Positions 17,423 through 25,221 are shown, counted from the first letter of the stretch. The stretch: DNA of 32,460 nucleotides from Achromobacter pulmonis (GCF_002885955.2 NZ_POQS01000002.1:721065-753524), one strand, 5' to 3'. Numbers and translations: made by a program. The notes: a model not told the origin generated them from the letters alone.

Positions 17423-18248
17423 GCTGCACCTCCCGCGCTTCAGGCGCCGCGGCCATGTGCGCTGCGAGATCGCCCTGCTTGTCCATGTATGCCTCCACCG
17501 CCGGGTAGTCGATGGCGTAGTCCGGCCAGCAGGACCCCGGCCAGGCGCTGCCCGGCGCCACGGCATACGCCTGCACCATGAAGAACGGCACCAGCGTGGA
17601 TTCGGGATTGGCTTCGAACACCGCGCTGTCGACCATCTTCTCGGCCACCACCAGCACGCTGCCGGCGGCGCGCGACATGATCCGGTCCCAGTGCGCGGTG
17701 CCGTGCACGCGCACGTTGCCCAACGCGTCCACCTCCGACGCCTGGATCACGGCGAAGTCGGGGCGGATGGCCGGCACCACCCAGGTCTGCTGGCCGCTGC
17801 CATAGGGATCGTCCAGGCATTTCCAGCCGTTGAGTTCGGGCAGGCCGCTGCCGTGCAGGCCGCCGCAAGGCTGGAACGGCACGCCGAAGGCGGCCGCCCG
17901 CAGGCCGGCCGTCAGGCTGGCGCAGGCGTGTTCCTCCAGTTCGATCTCGCGACGCTCCACCGCCTTGCGATACCACGGCGCCAGGCCGAAGTTGCCTTCC
18001 ATGGCGACGATGCCCGCGCGCACGCGGCGCAGCGCGCCGGCGCGGCACAGGATGTCCACGTCGTAGCCCGGCGACTGCTTGATCAGTTCCAGGTCGCGCC
18101 GCCCCTGCCGGATCAGTTCGCGCACGAAGGCGAACGGTCCGCGGTGCAGGAAGCTGCCGCCCAGCGCGATCGATGCGCCGTTGGGCACCAACGCGGCCAG
18201 CTCGGCCAGCGTGCGCTGCTTGTCCTTCTGATTGAAACCCGATGCCAT
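17415..18248 (-). CDS. CoA-transferase family I alpha subunit (GctA/IpdA-like)
   Basis: Protein of 277 aa. The N-terminal SIALGGSFLHRGPFAFVREL matches the GctA/IpdA start, followed by RRVRAGIVAMEGNFGLAPW, LRAAAFGVPFQPCGGLHGS and AVIQASEVDALGNVRVHG. It would form a complex with the gene product downstream. GctA/IpdA relatives act on dicarboxylic or alicyclic acyl-CoAs. The ATG at 18248 has AAGGAGA upstream. It sits 31 bp after the crotonase gene in the same operon. The substrate is unknown. Confidence 0.82.
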   Translation of the reverse strand: MASGFNQKDKQRTLAELAALVPNGASIALGGSFLHRGPFAFVRELIRQGRRDLELIKQSPGYDVDILCRAGALRRVRAGIVAMEGNFGLAPWYRKAVERREIELEEHACASLTAGLRAAAFGVPFQPCGGLHGSGLPELNGWKCLDDPYGSGQQTWVVPAIRPDFAVIQASEVDALGNVRVHGTAHWDRIMSRAAGSVLVVAEKMVDSAVFEANPESTLVPFFMVQAYAVAPGSAWPGSCWPDYAIDYPAVEAYMDKQGDLAAHMAAAPEAREVQHG

Positions 18249-18279
18249 GATGTCTCCTTGCCTGCTCGTTCTTTTGCGT

Positions 18280-19002
18280 CTAGCGCGCCTGCAGATACGC
18301 CGCCACCCGGTCCTTCAGGCCCGGCTGGGCGGCGGAGCGCACCAGGCGGGCAAGATCCGTGTCCGGCGTTTCCGCCGACAGCGCCGCGTACAGCTGGACG
18401 CGGCTCGCGCAGCTCAGCGCGGACGCGGCGTCCAGCGCCTCGCGTTCAATGTCGGGCCAGTCCGGCGCGGCGGCGAGGCGGCTGGCGAAGCCGTCCCGCA
18501 ACGCCTCTTCCGCGCCGAACGTGGCCGCCTGCTCCAGCACCGCGCGCGCCCGTTCCGCGCCCACCAGGGCCGCGTAACGGCGCGTGCCCAGCACCAGGCC
18601 GAACTTCAGCCCGGGCATGCGGAACGTGGCGTCCGGCGCGCTGACGCGCCATTTGCAGGCGCCGAACAGGTCCACGCCCGCGCCGAAGTTGCGGCCGTGG
18701 GCCAGGCCCAGCGTCAGGCACGGCGACGCCGCCAGCCGCTGCAGCAGCATCTCGATGCGCACGAAGCGCAGCAGCAGATCGCCCTCGCTCTGTTCCTGCC
18801 AGCCGCCGAAGTCGAAGCCCGCGCTGAAGTTCCTGCCCTCGCCCTTGAGCACGACGAGCCTGACGCCCGCGGCCTCGGCCTCGTCCAGCGCGGCGATCAG
18901 CGCTTCCACCAGTGCGGCCGACAGGGCGTTCATCTTGTCGGGCCGCGCCAGCGTCAGCACGTGCACCGCTCCCTGCCTGTCGATGCGCAGGACGTCGTTC
19001 AT
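18280..19002 (-). CDS. Crotonase-family protein (enoyl-CoA hydratase/isomerase-like), atypical active site
   Basis: Protein of 240 aa. The crotonase fold is marked by LARPDKMNALSAALVEAL, the oxyanion-hole segment GEGRNFSAGFDFGGW and HGRNFGAGVDLFGA. Rat hydratase uses two glutamates; in my alignment by eye the first is Asp (GVDL) and the second is Gly in MPGLKFGLVLG. Simple syn-hydration is therefore unlikely, and an isomerase, hydrolase or C-C lyase role is possible. It overlaps the class III CoA-transferase gene by 4 bp (start at 19002, AGGAG upstream), so the two are tightly coupled. Confidence 0.82.
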   Translation of the reverse strand: MNDVLRIDRQGAVHVLTLARPDKMNALSAALVEALIAALDEAEAAGVRLVVLKGEGRNFSAGFDFGGWQEQSEGDLLLRFVRIEMLLQRLAASPCLTLGLAHGRNFGAGVDLFGACKWRVSAPDATFRMPGLKFGLVLGTRRYAALVGAERARAVLEQAATFGAEEALRDGFASRLAAAPDWPDIEREALDAASALSCASRVQLYAALSAETPDTDLARLVRSAAQPGLKDRVAAYLQAR

Positions 19003-20168
19003 TGCGCCGTCTCCTTGCGGGCCGCGCGCAGCGGGCCCAGCACCTCGTCGTTGTGTTCGCCCAGCGCCGGCGGACGGCGGCGCAAGGCGGTGGTCTGGCC
19101 GTCGAAACGCACGGGCAGCCCGAACGTGCGGGTGCGCACGCCGTTGGGCAGGTCCACGGGCTGCACCCAGCCCATGTGTTCCACCTGCGGGTCCGCCAGC
19201 ACTTCGGAATAGGTGTTGATGGGCGCGCACGGCACCCCGGCCGCGCGGAAACGCGCCAGCCAGGTCTGGGCGTCCTCGGTTTCGAAGATCGCCTCCAGGA
19301 TCTCGCGCAGCGCCGTCTGGTTGCGCGCGCGGGCGCTGGTGTCGGTGAAACGCGGATCGGCCAGCAGGTCCTCCCTGCCCACCGTGGCGCACACGCCCTT
19401 CCACAAGGCCTGGTTGCCCGCCGCCATGCCGAAGTAGCCGCCCTTGCAGCGGAAGGCCTGGTACGGCGCATTGCGCGGATGCGCCGATCCCAGCTTGACC
19501 GGGTCCCTGCCGCTGCCGAAGAACTCCGACGTCTGCAGGGCCGCGATGCCCAGCGTGGCGCCCAGCATGGGCACGTCGATATGCGTGCCCTGCCCGCTGG
19601 CCTGGGCCGCGCGCAGCGCCGACGCGATGGCGAATGCGCCGTACAGGCCGGCCGAAAAATCCGCCACGGGAACGCCGCATTTCACGGGTTCGCCGCCGGC
19701 CTCGCCGGTCACGCTCATGATGCCGCTCATCGCCTGGATGGTCAGGTCGAACCCGCCTTCCTGCGAACGCGGCCCCGACTGGCCGTAGGCCGAGATCGAG
19801 CAATAGACCAGCCGGGGATTGGCCTCGCGCAGTTGCGCGTATCCCAATCCCAGGCGCTCCATCACGCCGGGCCGGTTGTTCTCGATCAGCACGTCGGCGG
19901 ACAGCGCGAGCTCGCGCGCCAGGGCCAAGTCGCCGGGGTCCTTCAGGTTCAGCGTCACCGAACGCTTGTTGCGGTTCAGCGACGCGAAGTTCTCGCTATA
20001 GCCGTCGGAAATGGGCGGCCAGCTGCGCAGCGTGTCGCCGCCTTCGGGGTTTTCGACCTTGATCACATCGGCGCCCATGTCAGCCAACAACATGCCGCAA
20101 AAAGGCCCCGCCGCGACATTGCAAATCTCCAGCACTGTGATGCCGGCCAGCGCCGAACTGGGTGTCAT
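18999..20168 (-). CDS. Class III CoA-transferase (CaiB/BaiF, formyl-CoA transferase family)
   Basis: Protein of 389 aa, normal for the family. The N-terminus has LEICNVAAGPFCGMLLADMGADVIKVE, shown here only as the hallmark segment around residues 14-39. The catalytic aspartate is Asp141 in EGGFDLTIQAMSG. NRNKRSVTLNLK and HIDVPMLGATL are further family marks. It moves CoA between carboxylic acids without ATP. It is the first gene of the five-gene operon, diverging from a Bug receptor gene. GAGGTAAGG precedes the ATG at 20168. A half-site resembling the IclR palindrome lies about 27 bp upstream. The acyl donor and acceptor are unknown. Confidence 0.9.
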   Translation of the reverse strand: MTPSSALAGITVLEICNVAAGPFCGMLLADMGADVIKVENPEGGDTLRSWPPISDGYSENFASLNRNKRSVTLNLKDPGDLALARELALSADVLIENNRPGVMERLGLGYAQLREANPRLVYCSISAYGQSGPRSQEGGFDLTIQAMSGIMSVTGEAGGEPVKCGVPVADFSAGLYGAFAIASALRAAQASGQGTHIDVPMLGATLGIAALQTSEFFGSGRDPVKLGSAHPRNAPYQAFRCKGGYFGMAAGNQALWKGVCATVGREDLLADPRFTDTSARARNQTALREILEAIFETEDAQTWLARFRAAGVPCAPINTYSEVLADPQVEHMGWVQPVDLPNGVRTRTFGLPVRFDGQTTALRRRPPALGEHNDEVLGPLRAARKETAQ

Positions 20169-20194
20169 GCCTTACCTCTCGTTATGAAAATTCA

Positions 20195-20205
20195 ATATTT
20201 GGGAC
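20195..20205. promoter_or_regulatory. Half-site of the putative IclR operator
   Basis: ATATTTGGGAC matches ATATTTAGGAC at 22206-22216 in 10 of 11 positions, but the left half of the palindrome is not conserved. It lies just upstream of the CoA-transferase gene on the minus strand, so IclR may also control that operon. This is weak by itself. Confidence 0.3.
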
Positions 20206-20377
20206 TAGCAAATCATTATAAAAGCACGCCGCGAAACCGGGCATCATTCAACGCACGCCAGATGCAAGGCCATGAATTTCAGCATCAATCCTAGTGCATT
20301 CCCTAAGCCACGTGCTTATTTGTTGACCAGAATATCACCGTGTGGAATTCTAAGTAAACCATTTTTTGGAATTCATA

Positions 20378-20392
20378 TCCTATATTTTAGGA
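20378..20392. promoter_or_regulatory. Putative IclR operator in front of bug copy 3
   Basis: Perfect inverted repeat TCCTA-TATTT-TAGGA, 44 bp before the bug start. The same TCCTA-N5-TAGGA arrangement occurs at 22201-22215 in front of iclR. It lies in an AT-rich 268-bp divergent intergenic region. Confidence 0.6.
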
Positions 20393-20436
20393 CTTATGGA
20401 GAATCGAGGCCCCGCCCCGACACCAAGGAGACTTCC

Positions 20437-21405
20437 ATGAAAAACACGTGGCGCATCGCCCTGGCGGGCATGGCGCTGGCTTTGGCGGGCGGCGCGGCCG
20501 CCGCCGACGCCTGGCCGACCAAACCCATCCGCATGGTGGTTCCCTTCCCGCCCGGCGGGGCGACCGATGCCGCCGCGCGCATCTATGCGCAGCATCTGGG
20601 CGACTACCTGGGACAGGGCGTGGTCGTGGAAAACAAGGCGGGCGCGGGAGGCGAGATCGGCGCGGAGTACGTCGCCAAATCCCCGGCCGACGGCTACACC
20701 CTGCTGATGGGCGCCGTGGGCAGCCACGCGATCCATGCCGCCATGCCGGACAAGCCCGGCTATGACTTCGGCACCGCCTTCGTGGGCGTGTCGATGGCCA
20801 CCAGCATGCCCATGGCCGTGGCCGTGAACAGCGGCAAGATCCCCGCGAAGAACATCCGGGAACTGATCGATCTGGCCAAGAGCCGGCCGGGTTCCATCAC
20901 CTTCGGTTCGGCCGGTCCCGGCACGTCCCAGCACATGGCGGGCGAACTCTTCCAGGTCGTGACGGGCACCCGGCTCATGCACGTGCCCTACCGCGGCAGC
21001 GGCCCGGCCATCACGGACCTGCTCGGCGGCCAGATCGACATGGTGATCGAAACGCTGCCGGCGCTGCTGCCGCACATCGCGACCGGCAAGATCCGCCTGC
21101 TCGGCGTCACCACGGCCACGCGCGCCACCGCGCTGCCGGACCTGCCCACGCTGGCCGAGCAGGGGGTGAAGGATTATTCCGTCGCCACCACCTACGCGCT
21201 GCTGGCGCCTGCCGGCACGCCGCCCGCCGTGGTGGACAAGCTCTCGGCCGGCATGCAGAAGGCCGCCGCCATGCCGTCCGTGCAGCAGGCCGCGCGGAAA
21301 CTGGGCGCGGACGCCGTGGCCACCTCGCCGGCCGACACCGGCCGGGTGCTCAAGCAGGAAGTGGCGCGCTGGGCCGACGTGGTGCGCTTGTCGGCGGCGA
21401 AATGA
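20437..21405 (+). CDS. Bug-family (TctC) tripartite tricarboxylate receptor, copy 3
   Basis: Periplasmic binding protein of 322 aa with a signal peptide ending around GGAAAADA. Core motifs are WPTKPIRMVVPFPPGGATD, VVVENKAGAGGEIGAEYVA, GSAGPGTSQHMAGELF, HVPYRGSGPAITDLLGG and LPDLPTLAEQGV. It is clearly more distant from copies 1 and 2 than they are from each other. AAGGAGA sets the ATG at 20437. It diverges from the five-gene CoA operon and is followed by the convergent iclR gene. It probably delivers the acid degraded by that operon; no TctAB partner is seen. Confidence 0.93.
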   Translation: MKNTWRIALAGMALALAGGAAAADAWPTKPIRMVVPFPPGGATDAAARIYAQHLGDYLGQGVVVENKAGAGGEIGAEYVAKSPADGYTLLMGAVGSHAIHAAMPDKPGYDFGTAFVGVSMATSMPMAVAVNSGKIPAKNIRELIDLAKSRPGSITFGSAGPGTSQHMAGELFQVVTGTRLMHVPYRGSGPAITDLLGGQIDMVIETLPALLPHIATGKIRLLGVTTATRATALPDLPTLAEQGVKDYSVATTYALLAPAGTPPAVVDKLSAGMQKAAAMPSVQQAARKLGADAVATSPADTGRVLKQEVARWADVVRLSAAK

Positions 21406-21427
21406 TCAACAGCGGAAACGCAGGGGG

Positions 21428-22192
21428 CTATTGATCCAGATAGCCGAGCCGATAGCCCATCCCCTGCGAAATGGACTGCGCGCAGGCCGCCACGTCCGGC
21501 GCCAGCTGCTTCATCCTGGTCGCGCTCAGGCGGTCCAGCGGACCCGAGATGCCCACCGCGGCCACCGGCTGGTCCAGGCTGTTGAACAAGGTCACGGCCA
21601 GCCCGCCCACGCCTTCGCGCCATTCGCCCCGGTTGATCGCATAACCGCTGCGGGCGATTTTGCGCAGTTCGTCCTTCAGCAGCGGCATCGACACGATGGT
21701 CGACGGCGTATGGCGCACGAGCTGGTCGGCGTAGCGCTCGACGTAGCCCTCGGGCTGGTAGGCCAGCAGGGCCTTGCCGGTGGCGACGGCATAGGCCGGG
21801 GCGCGGCCGCCCACCATGGAGTAGGCGCGTATGGGCTGGGGGCTGTCGATCTTGTCCACGTAGACCACGTCGAAGCCGTCGAGCACGGACAGGTGCACGG
21901 TTTCGCCCGTCTGGTCGGCCAGCGTGCGCATGAAGGGAGCGGCCAGCTTGCGCAGGTCCAGCTGGGCAAGCTGGCGCGCGGCCAGCTCGAACAGTCTGAC
22001 CGAACCGCGGTAACCCCCGCCGTCGTCATCCTTGATCACGTAGCCCGCATGCATGAGCGTCTGCAAGGTGCGGTGCGTATTGCTGCGGGTCAGCCCCACG
22101 CGGGCGGCCAGCGCATCGATGCTGCGCGGCGGATCGTCCACGTCGGTGACCGCTTCCAACACCATCAAGCCTTTGAGCAGCGTCTTGTCCAT
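21428..22192 (-). CDS. IclR-family transcriptional regulator
   Basis: Regulator of 254 aa. The winged-helix domain covers about residues 5-65 (SIDALAARVGLTRSNTHRTL, with the wing near GYVIKDDDGGGYRG). The IclR effector domain follows, with GETVHLSVLDGFDVVYVDKI, PAYAVATGKALLAY, SGYAINRGEW and VAAVGISGPLDRL. IclR proteins commonly control aromatic and organic-acid catabolism. It converges with bug copy 3 (22 bp apart). Its Shine-Dalgarno-like AGGAAA is part of the palindrome at 22201-22215, so autoregulation is likely. Confidence 0.92.
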   Translation of the reverse strand: MDKTLLKGLMVLEAVTDVDDPPRSIDALAARVGLTRSNTHRTLQTLMHAGYVIKDDDGGGYRGSVRLFELAARQLAQLDLRKLAAPFMRTLADQTGETVHLSVLDGFDVVYVDKIDSPQPIRAYSMVGGRAPAYAVATGKALLAYQPEGYVERYADQLVRHTPSTIVSMPLLKDELRKIARSGYAINRGEWREGVGGLAVTLFNSLDQPVAAVGISGPLDRLSATRMKQLAPDVAACAQSISQGMGYRLGYLDQ

Positions 22193-22200
22193 TACATATT

Positions 22201-22215
22201 TCCTAATATTTAGGA
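22201..22215. promoter_or_regulatory. Putative IclR autoregulatory operator
   Basis: Perfect inverted repeat TCCTA-ATATT-TAGGA only 8 bp from the iclR start codon, overlapping its ribosome-binding site on the minus strand. It shares both arms with 20378-20392. Confidence 0.6.
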
Positions 22216-22249
22216 CAAAATAGCACGAGACGCCGGGCCCGGCCAGGAT

Positions 22250-22876
22250 CTAGCGCACGCCGTCCGCGATCGCGGCCCGCACGGCTTGCGAGCGGTCCCA
22301 GAGGTTGGGCTGGCTGGACGAGGAATAGCCCGACACGAACGGCTTGGCCTGGCCGCTGGCCGGGTCATAGACGTGGCGCGACACCGCGCCGATATTGCCG
22401 CCGTACAGATGCACGCTGATGGAGACCTGGTCCGCGTGCGCGTTCGAAACCCGGTGGATGTCGCCTTCTTCGGGCGACAGGCGCGCCACGTCGCCGGGGC
22501 GCAGGGTCGTGGCCGGGCCGGCCGGCGCCAGGCGGCCCTGGGCGTCGCGCGCGTAGCGCTGGTCGACCTCGGCGCCGCGCAGCATGCCCACATAGCCCCA
22601 GACTTCGTGGTCGTGCACCGGCGTGGACTGCCCCGGCCCCCAGACGAAACTCACCAGCGAAAAGCGCTCCAGCGGATCGCAATGCAGCAGGTACTGCTGG
22701 TAGTACTGCGGATGCGGCGCAGTGCAGGACTCGGGCAGCCAGTCGTCATGGCGCACCAGGTCGGCGAACGCCGCCTCCAGCGCCGCGCTCTGCCGCAGCC
22801 CGTCGGCCGACGCCATGCGCGTGGCCGTGGCAATGAAACCGCGCAGCCGGTCCAGGCCGGTTCGAGAGTCAGGCAT
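22250..22876 (-). CDS. Thiol dioxygenase, probably 3-mercaptopropionate dioxygenase
   Basis: Cupin protein of 208 aa. It would oxidise a thiol to a sulfinic acid with O2 and a mononuclear iron. The iron ligands are His88 and His90 in TPVHDHEVWG and His141 in EGDIHRVSNAH. In the bacterial mercaptopropionate group a glutamine takes the place of the arginine that binds cysteine in cysteine dioxygenase. Gln61 in YYQQYLLH is at that place by spacing, so I favour 3-mercaptopropionate over cysteine. GGAG precedes the ATG at 22876; upstream starts would lack a site. It diverges from the sirtuin gene, and iclR follows on the same strand after 57 bp. Confidence 0.85.
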   Translation of the reverse strand: MPDSRTGLDRLRGFIATATRMASADGLRQSAALEAAFADLVRHDDWLPESCTAPHPQYYQQYLLHCDPLERFSLVSFVWGPGQSTPVHDHEVWGYVGMLRGAEVDQRYARDAQGRLAPAGPATTLRPGDVARLSPEEGDIHRVSNAHADQVSISVHLYGGNIGAVSRHVYDPASGQAKPFVSGYSSSSQPNLWDRSQAVRAAIADGVR

Positions 22877-23041
22877 TCGTATCTCCAGGTCAGGGGTAAA
22901 TCCCAGATGAGAAATCCAGTATCCATCATTCGGGACAAATGCGCATCCCGTGGCTCGCCCGCCCCGCCGCCGGCGACCGATTTTTTCTTGACAGGCCCAT
23001 GCCCGCGCGTGCAGCGTATCGGACTGCCTGCAAGATAGAAA

Positions 23042-23833
23042 ATGAATCCTACGCATCTACAAATTCCCGCCACGCTGGCGCATGCCCTGCGGGCGGCGCG
23101 CCGCGTGCTGGTATTCACCGGCGCGGGCGTTTCCGCCGAAAGCGGCATCGCCACCTTCCGCGACGCGCTCACCGGCCTGTGGTCCCGCTTCGACGCGCAG
23201 GCGCTGGCCACGCCCGAGGCCTTCAGGGCGCATCCCGACATCGTCTGGGGCTGGTACGAATGGCGCCGCGCCCAGGTGCTGCGCGCCACGCCCAACGCCG
23301 CCCACCGCGCCATCGCCGAACTGGCCCGGCACGTGCCGGAACTGTGCGTCGTCACGCAGAACGTGGACGACCTGCACGAACGCGCCGGCAGCCTCGGCGT
23401 CGCGCACCTGCACGGCAGCCTGCACGCGCCGCGCTGCTCGGCCTGCGGCGCGCCCCAGGCCTGCGCCGATGACGCGCCCCAGGAGCCCGAAGAAGGCAGG
23501 CGCATCGCGCCCCCGGCCTGCACGCGCTGCGGCGCGCCGGTGCGGCCCGGCGTCGTCTGGTTCGGCGAAAGCCTGCCCGTCGACGCGTGGAACACCGCCA
23601 TCCGCGCCGCCGAGCAATGCGACCTGCTGCTGAGCATCGGCACCTCGGCGCTGGTCTACCCGGCCGCCGAGCTGCCGCAGCGCGCGCTGGCCGCCGGCGC
23701 CATCGTGGCCCAGATCAATCCGGCCGCCACGCCGCTGGACGCGCGCGCGCACCACAACCTGCGCGGCCCGGCCGCCGAGCTCATGCCCAGGCTGCTCGAC
23801 AGCGCCGGATTCAGCGCGGGCGGCGGCGATTGA
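23042..23833 (+). CDS. Sirtuin (Sir2-family NAD-dependent protein deacylase)
   Basis: Protein of 263 aa. NAD-binding GAGVSAESGI (about residues 27-36), QNVDDLH (106-112) and catalytic His124 in HLHGS are present. Zinc cysteines are C132, C135, C160 and C163. WYEWRR around residues 71-76 gives a tyrosine and an arginine three residues later. That pair marks class III sirtuins that remove succinyl or malonyl groups as well as acetyl. The start at 23042 has a weak site; other starts are worse. A perfect TTGACA lies at 22988-22993 but no convincing -10 follows. Targets may be acyl-CoA enzymes such as those encoded here, which is speculation. Confidence 0.9.
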   Translation: MNPTHLQIPATLAHALRAARRVLVFTGAGVSAESGIATFRDALTGLWSRFDAQALATPEAFRAHPDIVWGWYEWRRAQVLRATPNAAHRAIAELARHVPELCVVTQNVDDLHERAGSLGVAHLHGSLHAPRCSACGAPQACADDAPQEPEEGRRIAPPACTRCGAPVRPGVVWFGESLPVDAWNTAIRAAEQCDLLLSIGTSALVYPAAELPQRALAAGAIVAQINPAATPLDARAHHNLRGPAAELMPRLLDSAGFSAGGGD

Positions 23834-23974
23834 ATCGCCCGGCGACGTAAAGATTCGTGAGGATGTTCGGCCCAGGGGAAACCCCAAATCCCACCCCGCC
23901 CAGCGCGGGATACAGTGGCGCAATAGGTTTCGGCAGTGGAGATCATCATTCCATTTTCCTGGAGACTTCCCGAC

Positions 23975-24538
23975 GTGTTCGTGCGCTCGCCAGACGGTGT
24001 CCTGCACCGCGTGGTGCGCCACGCCACGACCGCTGAAACCATCGCCAAGCTCGAAAGCATGCCCAGCAGCTACCATCTGGACTGCGAATGCAAACTCGAC
24101 AACGGCGAGACCCTCTGCTGGATCGGCAATGACCGCTACCGCCAATTGAACGGCGGCCAGATCTTCACTGCCGAACCCGCGGTCGCCGCGCCCCATTTCA
24201 ACGCCCGCAAGAGCGGCTTCGCGGCAGGCGGCGAGCACACACCCGGTAGCAAACCCGACCCGCGCAAGAAGCTTGCCGCGGGCCAGGACCATGTACCATT
24301 GGCTGTCGTCAATCTGAAAACCGGCAACGACTGGAGCCTGATACGCGCATGGCGCGAGCATCTCAATATCAGCACCGCTGATATGGCTGCCCGGCTGGGC
24401 GTGGATCACTCCATTTACATCGAACTGGAACGGCCGCGACCGCGGCCCCGGCAGGCCATCCTGGACCGCGTATCTGCGGCCCTGGGCGTGTCTCCCGACC
24501 AGCTCGACGATTCCTTGTTAGGAGGACATTTCCACTGA
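23975..24538 (+). CDS. XRE-type HTH regulator with a Cys-x-Cys N-terminal domain
   Basis: Protein of 187 aa from GTG at 23975, chosen because GGAG lies 10 nt upstream. An earlier in-frame GTG at 23936 would add 13 residues. The C-terminal 65 residues form a lambda-repressor-type HTH (WREHLNISTADMAARLGVDHSIYIELE). The N-terminal 75 residues are unusual: RSPDGVLHRVVRH, a CEC pair, then WIGNDRYRQLNGGQ. The same pattern forms the whole of the next gene's product. I do not recognise a named family for this domain. It is probably a DNA-binding regulator with a sensor-like N-terminus. Confidence 0.7.
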   Translation: MFVRSPDGVLHRVVRHATTAETIAKLESMPSSYHLDCECKLDNGETLCWIGNDRYRQLNGGQIFTAEPAVAAPHFNARKSGFAAGGEHTPGSKPDPRKKLAAGQDHVPLAVVNLKTGNDWSLIRAWREHLNISTADMAARLGVDHSIYIELERPRPRPRQAILDRVSAALGVSPDQLDDSLLGGHFH

Positions 24539-24594
24539 AATGTCCGAATGATTCTGGCGTCGCATACCAATGACCCGCGCATGGAGGTGTAAAT

Positions 24595-24846
24595 ATGCTC
24601 GGCACGGCAAGACGGCTTACCGATGTCCTCGCCACCGCTCCGGATGGCACGCTGTACCGTATCGAACGCTTCGTTTCGGGCCACGATGCGTGCTCCGCAA
24701 TGGGCACGTCCCGTTTCGATCCGAAGACCCACTGCGTATGCCGCACCAGCGCCGGCGACCAGGTCGCCTGGCTGGGCGGACAGGCCTACCAGCTGCTGAA
24801 AAGCGGCACGGCCCTGACGGCGGTGGACCGACGACGGCAACAGTGA
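24595..24846 (+). CDS. Small protein homologous to the N-terminal domain of the upstream XRE regulator
   Basis: Protein of 83 aa with a good GGAGG site 7 nt before the ATG. It aligns with the N-terminus of the protein at 23975: APDGTLYRIERF against SPDGVLHRVVRH, CVC against CEC, and WLGGQAYQLLKSG against WIGNDRYRQLNGG. It lacks the HTH. The genes are 56 bp apart on the same strand and are followed by a strong terminator, so they are probably co-transcribed. A partner or antagonist of the regulator is possible. No function is known to me. Confidence 0.7.
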   Translation: MLGTARRLTDVLATAPDGTLYRIERFVSGHDACSAMGTSRFDPKTHCVCRTSAGDQVAWLGGQAYQLLKSGTALTAVDRRRQQ

Positions 24847-24863
24847 ACACCGCGTAAAAACAG

Positions 24864-24899
24864 AAAGCGGCTTGATGATTGCTCATCAAGCCGCTTTTT
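24864..24899. terminator. Strong bidirectional rho-independent terminator
   Basis: A perfect 15-bp stem (24864-24878 with 24883-24897), 4-nt loop TTGC, ends in a T run on the plus strand. The minus strand also reads into T-rich sequence. It closes the XRE/small-protein unit and the tRNA-Arg gene coming the other way. Confidence 0.92.
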
Positions 24900-24957
24900 G
24901 TATTGTCCGGATCTTGCCTCGCACATCGCCACGATGCGTGTCGGCATGAAATTGAAT

Positions 24958-25034
24958 TGGCGCGCCCGGCAGGATTCGAACCTACGACCCCCTGGTTCGT
25001 AGCCAGGTACTCTATCCAGCTGAGCTACGGGCGC
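24958..25034 (-). tRNA. tRNA-Arg (anticodon ACG), copy 1
   Basis: A 77-nt gene including encoded CCA. The acceptor stem GCGCCCG/CGGGCGC, D arm, anticodon stem CCTGG/CCAGG with loop CTACGAA, and T loop TTCGAAT are all present. It is identical in the mature part to the copies at 28091 and 28273. Confidence 0.97.
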
Positions 25035-25089
25035 CCCGAAAGAGGCGTGTTTATACCATGAATCAAATAGGCTGCGCAAATCGGCACGG

Positions 25090-25129
25090 GCCCGCCCATA
25101 CTTGACCCAGGTCAAGGAAATGGGCGGGC
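25090..25129. promoter_or_regulatory. Nested dyad with an FNR/ANR-like box
   Basis: CTTGACCCAGGTCAAG at 25101-25116 is a perfect palindrome that fits the FNR-family pattern TTGAY-N4-RTCAA. It sits inside a second inverted repeat, GCCCGCCCAT (25090-25099) with ATGGGCGGGC (25120-25129). It lies 93 bp upstream of the DUF3079 start. Oxygen-linked control is an inference, and the -10 is not clear. Confidence 0.5.
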
Positions 25130-25221
25130 GCCGCGCAGTACGCTGATTGGGTACGCGACGGACCCGCGCCTCGCCGCGGTTTTCATTCCACTTCGACGCG
25201 GACCGGACAGCAGGTATCGTC

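Noticed and set aside
15209..17581. 790-codon plus-strand frame opposite the ligase and gctB
   Set aside because: Spans two well-supported genes of the other strand and reads as His/Arg/Gly-rich noise.
22988..22993. Perfect TTGACA as -35 of the sirtuin gene
   Set aside because: No acceptable -10 at 16-18 bp spacing, so not called as a promoter.
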